Assembly (NCBI RefSeq): GCF_027924405.1
Contig: NZ_AP026978.1
Span: 1,674,001 to 1,738,000, forward strand
Reading direction: 5' to 3'
Source of the DNA: Nocardia sputorum
Lineage (GTDB): Bacteria > Actinomycetota > Actinomycetes > Mycobacteriales > Mycobacteriaceae
Length of the DNA stretch: 64,000 bases
The notes below the pieces were generated by a model, which searched no databases, was not told the DNA's origin, and was given only the letters and a program-made list of their open reading frames with translations. The first letter of the stretch is position 1, and each line of letters opens with the position of its first letter. The position numbers were made by a program, and so were the translations under genes. This document shows positions 63,101-64,000 of the stretch, piece after piece.

Positions 63101-63542
63101 GAATGCCTGCCCGATGCGCGGTCTCCAAGGCGCCCGCCAGCTTCACGGTGATCCCGATCGCCTCCGGCAACGGCAGCAGACCCTCCCGGCGGATGCGGTC
63201 TTCCAGCGAACCGCGCGAGTGATACGGCATCACCAGGTAGGGTCGTCCGCTGCGGGTGGTCCCCACTTGCAGGATCGGCACGATGTTGGGATGCCCGGAC
63301 AGCGCGCCCATGGCCTGCTGTTCGCGCAGGAATCGTTCGACGTTCTCCGGTTCGAGATCCGGTCGCGCGGTGAGCACCTTGACCGCGACGCTGCGATTCA
63401 ACGCCCGCTGCCTGCAGCGGTAGACGACGCCGAAACCGCCCTTGCCGATCACTTCGGGGTCGTCGAGACCCGCGCCCTCCAGTTCCCGCTCGATCCCTGG
63501 AGGCCGATCGTGCTGTGTGGCGAACGGGTCCGAACCGGCCAT
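60120..63542 (-). CDS. pknK: Ser/Thr protein kinase PknK-like (kinase + STAND/MalT-type ATPase)
   Basis: A 1140-aa cytoplasmic protein. The eukaryotic-type kinase domain (about 25-285) has K55 (SVAVKVL), catalytic HRDIKPGN (H149-D151) and DFG (169-171). A LuxR/MalT-type AAA domain follows, with Walker A APAGFGKST near residue 370, and a long helical-repeat region to the C-terminus, with no final HTH. Layout and length match M. tuberculosis PknK (about 1110 aa), which regulates growth and translation. Convergent with the GGDEF gene. Confidence 0.93.
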   Translation of the reverse strand: MAGSDPFATQHDRPPGIERELEGAGLDDPEVIGKGGFGVVYRCRQRALNRSVAVKVLTARPDLEPENVERFLREQQAMGALSGHPNIVPILQVGTTRSGRPYLVMPYHSRGSLEDRIRREGLLPLPEAIGITVKLAGALETAHRAGILHRDIKPGNVLITDYGEPQLTDFGIARIEGGFETTTGVVTGSPAFTAPEVLRSGVPSVASDVYGLGATLFAMITGHAAYERRSGEQVVAQFLRIAADPLPDLRLDGIPDEVAAAIEASMAHNPADRPPSAAAFGERLRDIQRGNDMQVEHMTLPAGDRPAPEDLSTRPLTATARFPTPHPKTPPTPETKFRPALPTRPLVQRERLIDALQTVPPPRLAVIHAPAGFGKSTLAAQWAKRLAETEKVAVAWLNVDRDDNNVVWLLTHLIEAFNRVSPALAPDLTPVLEEGDAAAARYVLTTLIDAIHARDERFALVIDDWDRITDPAAVEALHYLIEEGPQHLQIILTSRSLEGLPLGTMRVRHQLVEIDAAALRFDPDEARTFLAEQTGLTLADAENAELHDYTEGWAAALQLASLSLREHPDPASLIAHLSGRNHAIAEYLAENVLDTVEPELLDVLLKTALPDRVSGSLATALTGRPHGQDLLENLERRNLFLRRVDDSGDWFRYHHLFAKFLRRRLERDFPDEVAALHRTAATWFGDHGMLSDAIDHALAGDGGEMAVDIVEAKARDLVQDAQLATFLGLVAKLPPAVAAARPRLQIAIAWTHVVLRQPTELHAALRLVRASLEKATVDDPDLAIEADLIECVERAFGDHPEGVDAVVGKCLGRADTLGPWVLCEAANLAAFSAFSRFDYDRAREWHDWATPFYRQTRSTFILMYSHSLVGVAAREQLDIATAEHSFRTALEIAISSTGPRSYAARLAGALLGELLYERDQLPGAERLLDEAGRLGTEGGPVDFLMANYATGARIKALRGDLSSAARRLEEGAEVAQALKLPRLATRIANEQVRLGLTATYVTEPPAGESGIATMAAEMREDSAIRMLLRSGAAKRVAAASARARQLRDSIDADRRPRAAAQASLLLASCLAAAGRIEAAKDELVPVVVRYAEAGLIRPLLDEGHLVMSLLHSLDYDLREGRWPEERPMVSPRFLHRLLAR

Positions 63543-63771
63543 GGCCCTGCTCTGCGTCGGATGTCTGTGGTCCTGCGGGTAGATACCCAGTTTATGCCCA
63601 GCGAACCCGGCGCTCAGTTATTACGTTTGAGATAGAAGACGAGGTACAGGTGGGCCTTGCGGCGCTGTGTCGTCGTTGTCCAGGGGCGGCTGCCGGAACG
63701 CAGCAAACATGGGAGCCGGGCTGCCGAGCAGGATGCTCCAGCGGACGTCGTCGGAGCGGCGCCGGGCGCTA

Positions 63772-63783
63772 TGACATATGTCA
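63772..63783. promoter_or_regulatory. Perfect 12-bp palindrome before the amidohydrolase gene
   Basis: TGACATATGTCA lies 10 bp before the ATG at 63794. It could be an operator overlapping the promoter; the binder is unknown. Confidence 0.5.
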
Positions 63784-63793
63784 GAATCCGCGC

Positions 63794-64000
63794 ATGACCA
63801 TCGACGTCTGGGCGCAACACCCGACCCGGCGCTTCCTCGCTCACGACATGTTCGCCTCACTGCGGCGGTGGACCGGAGCGGTGATACCGACCGACGAGAT
63901 CCCCCTGTCGGTCACCCTCGACGCGATGGACGCCGCGGGCGTCGACCGAGCGCTCATCTCGGCGTGGCACGCGCCGGAAGGCGTCCTCATCTCCAACGAC
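63794..64000 (+). CDS. Amidohydrolase family protein (3' end off the right edge)
   Basis: The first 69 codons of a gene that continues past the window. The N-terminus MTIDVWAQHPTRRFLAHDMFASLRRWTG and VTLDAMDAAGVDRALISAW match amidohydrolase_2 proteins of the decarboxylase-like group. The usual early metal HxH is not obvious in this group (here WAQHP). The reaction cannot be stated from this fragment. Confidence 0.7.
   Translation, partial: MTIDVWAQHPTRRFLAHDMFASLRRWTGAVIPTDEIPLSVTLDAMDAAGVDRALISAWHAPEGVLISND

Noticed and set aside
61257..63635. A 792-codon plus-strand frame opposite pknK
   Set aside because: Low-complexity antisense sequence typical of high-GC genomes; the minus strand has clear kinase and Walker motifs.

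Overview
The window looks like a chromosomal segment of a high-GC mycolic-acid actinomycete, most likely Nocardia or a close relative. The evidence is the strong GC3 bias, frequent GTG/TTG starts, the gene content (ESX/type VII secretion accessory genes, XRE-DUF5753/DUF397 pairs, DUF4254 proteins, PknK, Rip1) and a housekeeping backbone in nearly the same order as the Mycobacterium tuberculosis dprA-xerC-(M23)-rpsB-tsf-pyrH-frr-cdsA-rlmN-dxr-rip-ispG-GNAT-PBP region. Genus assignment is inference; no rRNA or tRNA gene is visible.

Region 1 (1-29.2 kb) is the conserved backbone with lineage-specific insertions. It carries dprA (running off the left edge, with a repetitive N-terminus) and xerC, then an accessory stretch: GNAT, an FHA-HTH regulator, a secreted serine protease, a TetR/MFS efflux pair with a clear operator, an acetoacetate-decarboxylase-like gene behind two KstR-type boxes, two DUF202 membrane proteins and an alkylsulfatase. 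The translation and envelope genes follow: M23 protein, rpsB-tsf, pyrH-frr-cdsA, rlmN, a DUF5997/LysR pair, dxr-rip-ispG-GNAT, and a class B-like penicillin-binding lipoprotein.

Region 2 (29.2-37 kb) is an accessory cassette and the most unusual part of the window. Two genes encode proteins built only of IPT/TIG immunoglobulin-like repeats (14 and 3 copies). Between them lies an overlapping set of three small membrane proteins that resemble actinophage lysis-region genes. Three transcription units (14-repeat gene, membrane-protein operon, 3-repeat gene) begin with the same promoter: a 10-bp-spaced direct repeat AAAACGG-N3-AAAACGG, then exactly 13 bp, a TTGCCR -35, exactly 17 bp, and an NNTAAY -10. 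A shared leader box follows. This suggests one regulon, possibly a domesticated phage tail/lysis module.

Region 3 (37-46.2 kb) is an ESX accessory island without core ecc genes: two DUF3558 lipoproteins, a PPE/WXG-like protein, EspG, an EspH/YbaB-like protein, an EspC-like protein with a YxxxD signal and a large WXG-like protein, in two units separated by a hairpin. Parts of it are visibly lower in GC. An XRE-DUF5753/DUF397 pair and a DUF4254 pair follow.

Region 4 (46.2-64 kb) holds a nitrobindin-like gene divergent from a TIGR03118 lipoprotein across a DtxR/IdeR-type iron box; a MerR regulator fused to DNA polymerase III beta-clamp domains; an HxlR/SDR pair; an APH-like kinase; a second DUF4254 gene with a HExxH peptidase; an APC permease; a second XRE-DUF5753 regulator; a PAS-ANTAR regulator; a class I terpene synthase lacking the canonical DDxxD; a PAS-GGDEF protein; a PknK-like kinase/STAND protein; and the 5' end of an amidohydrolase gene at the right edge.
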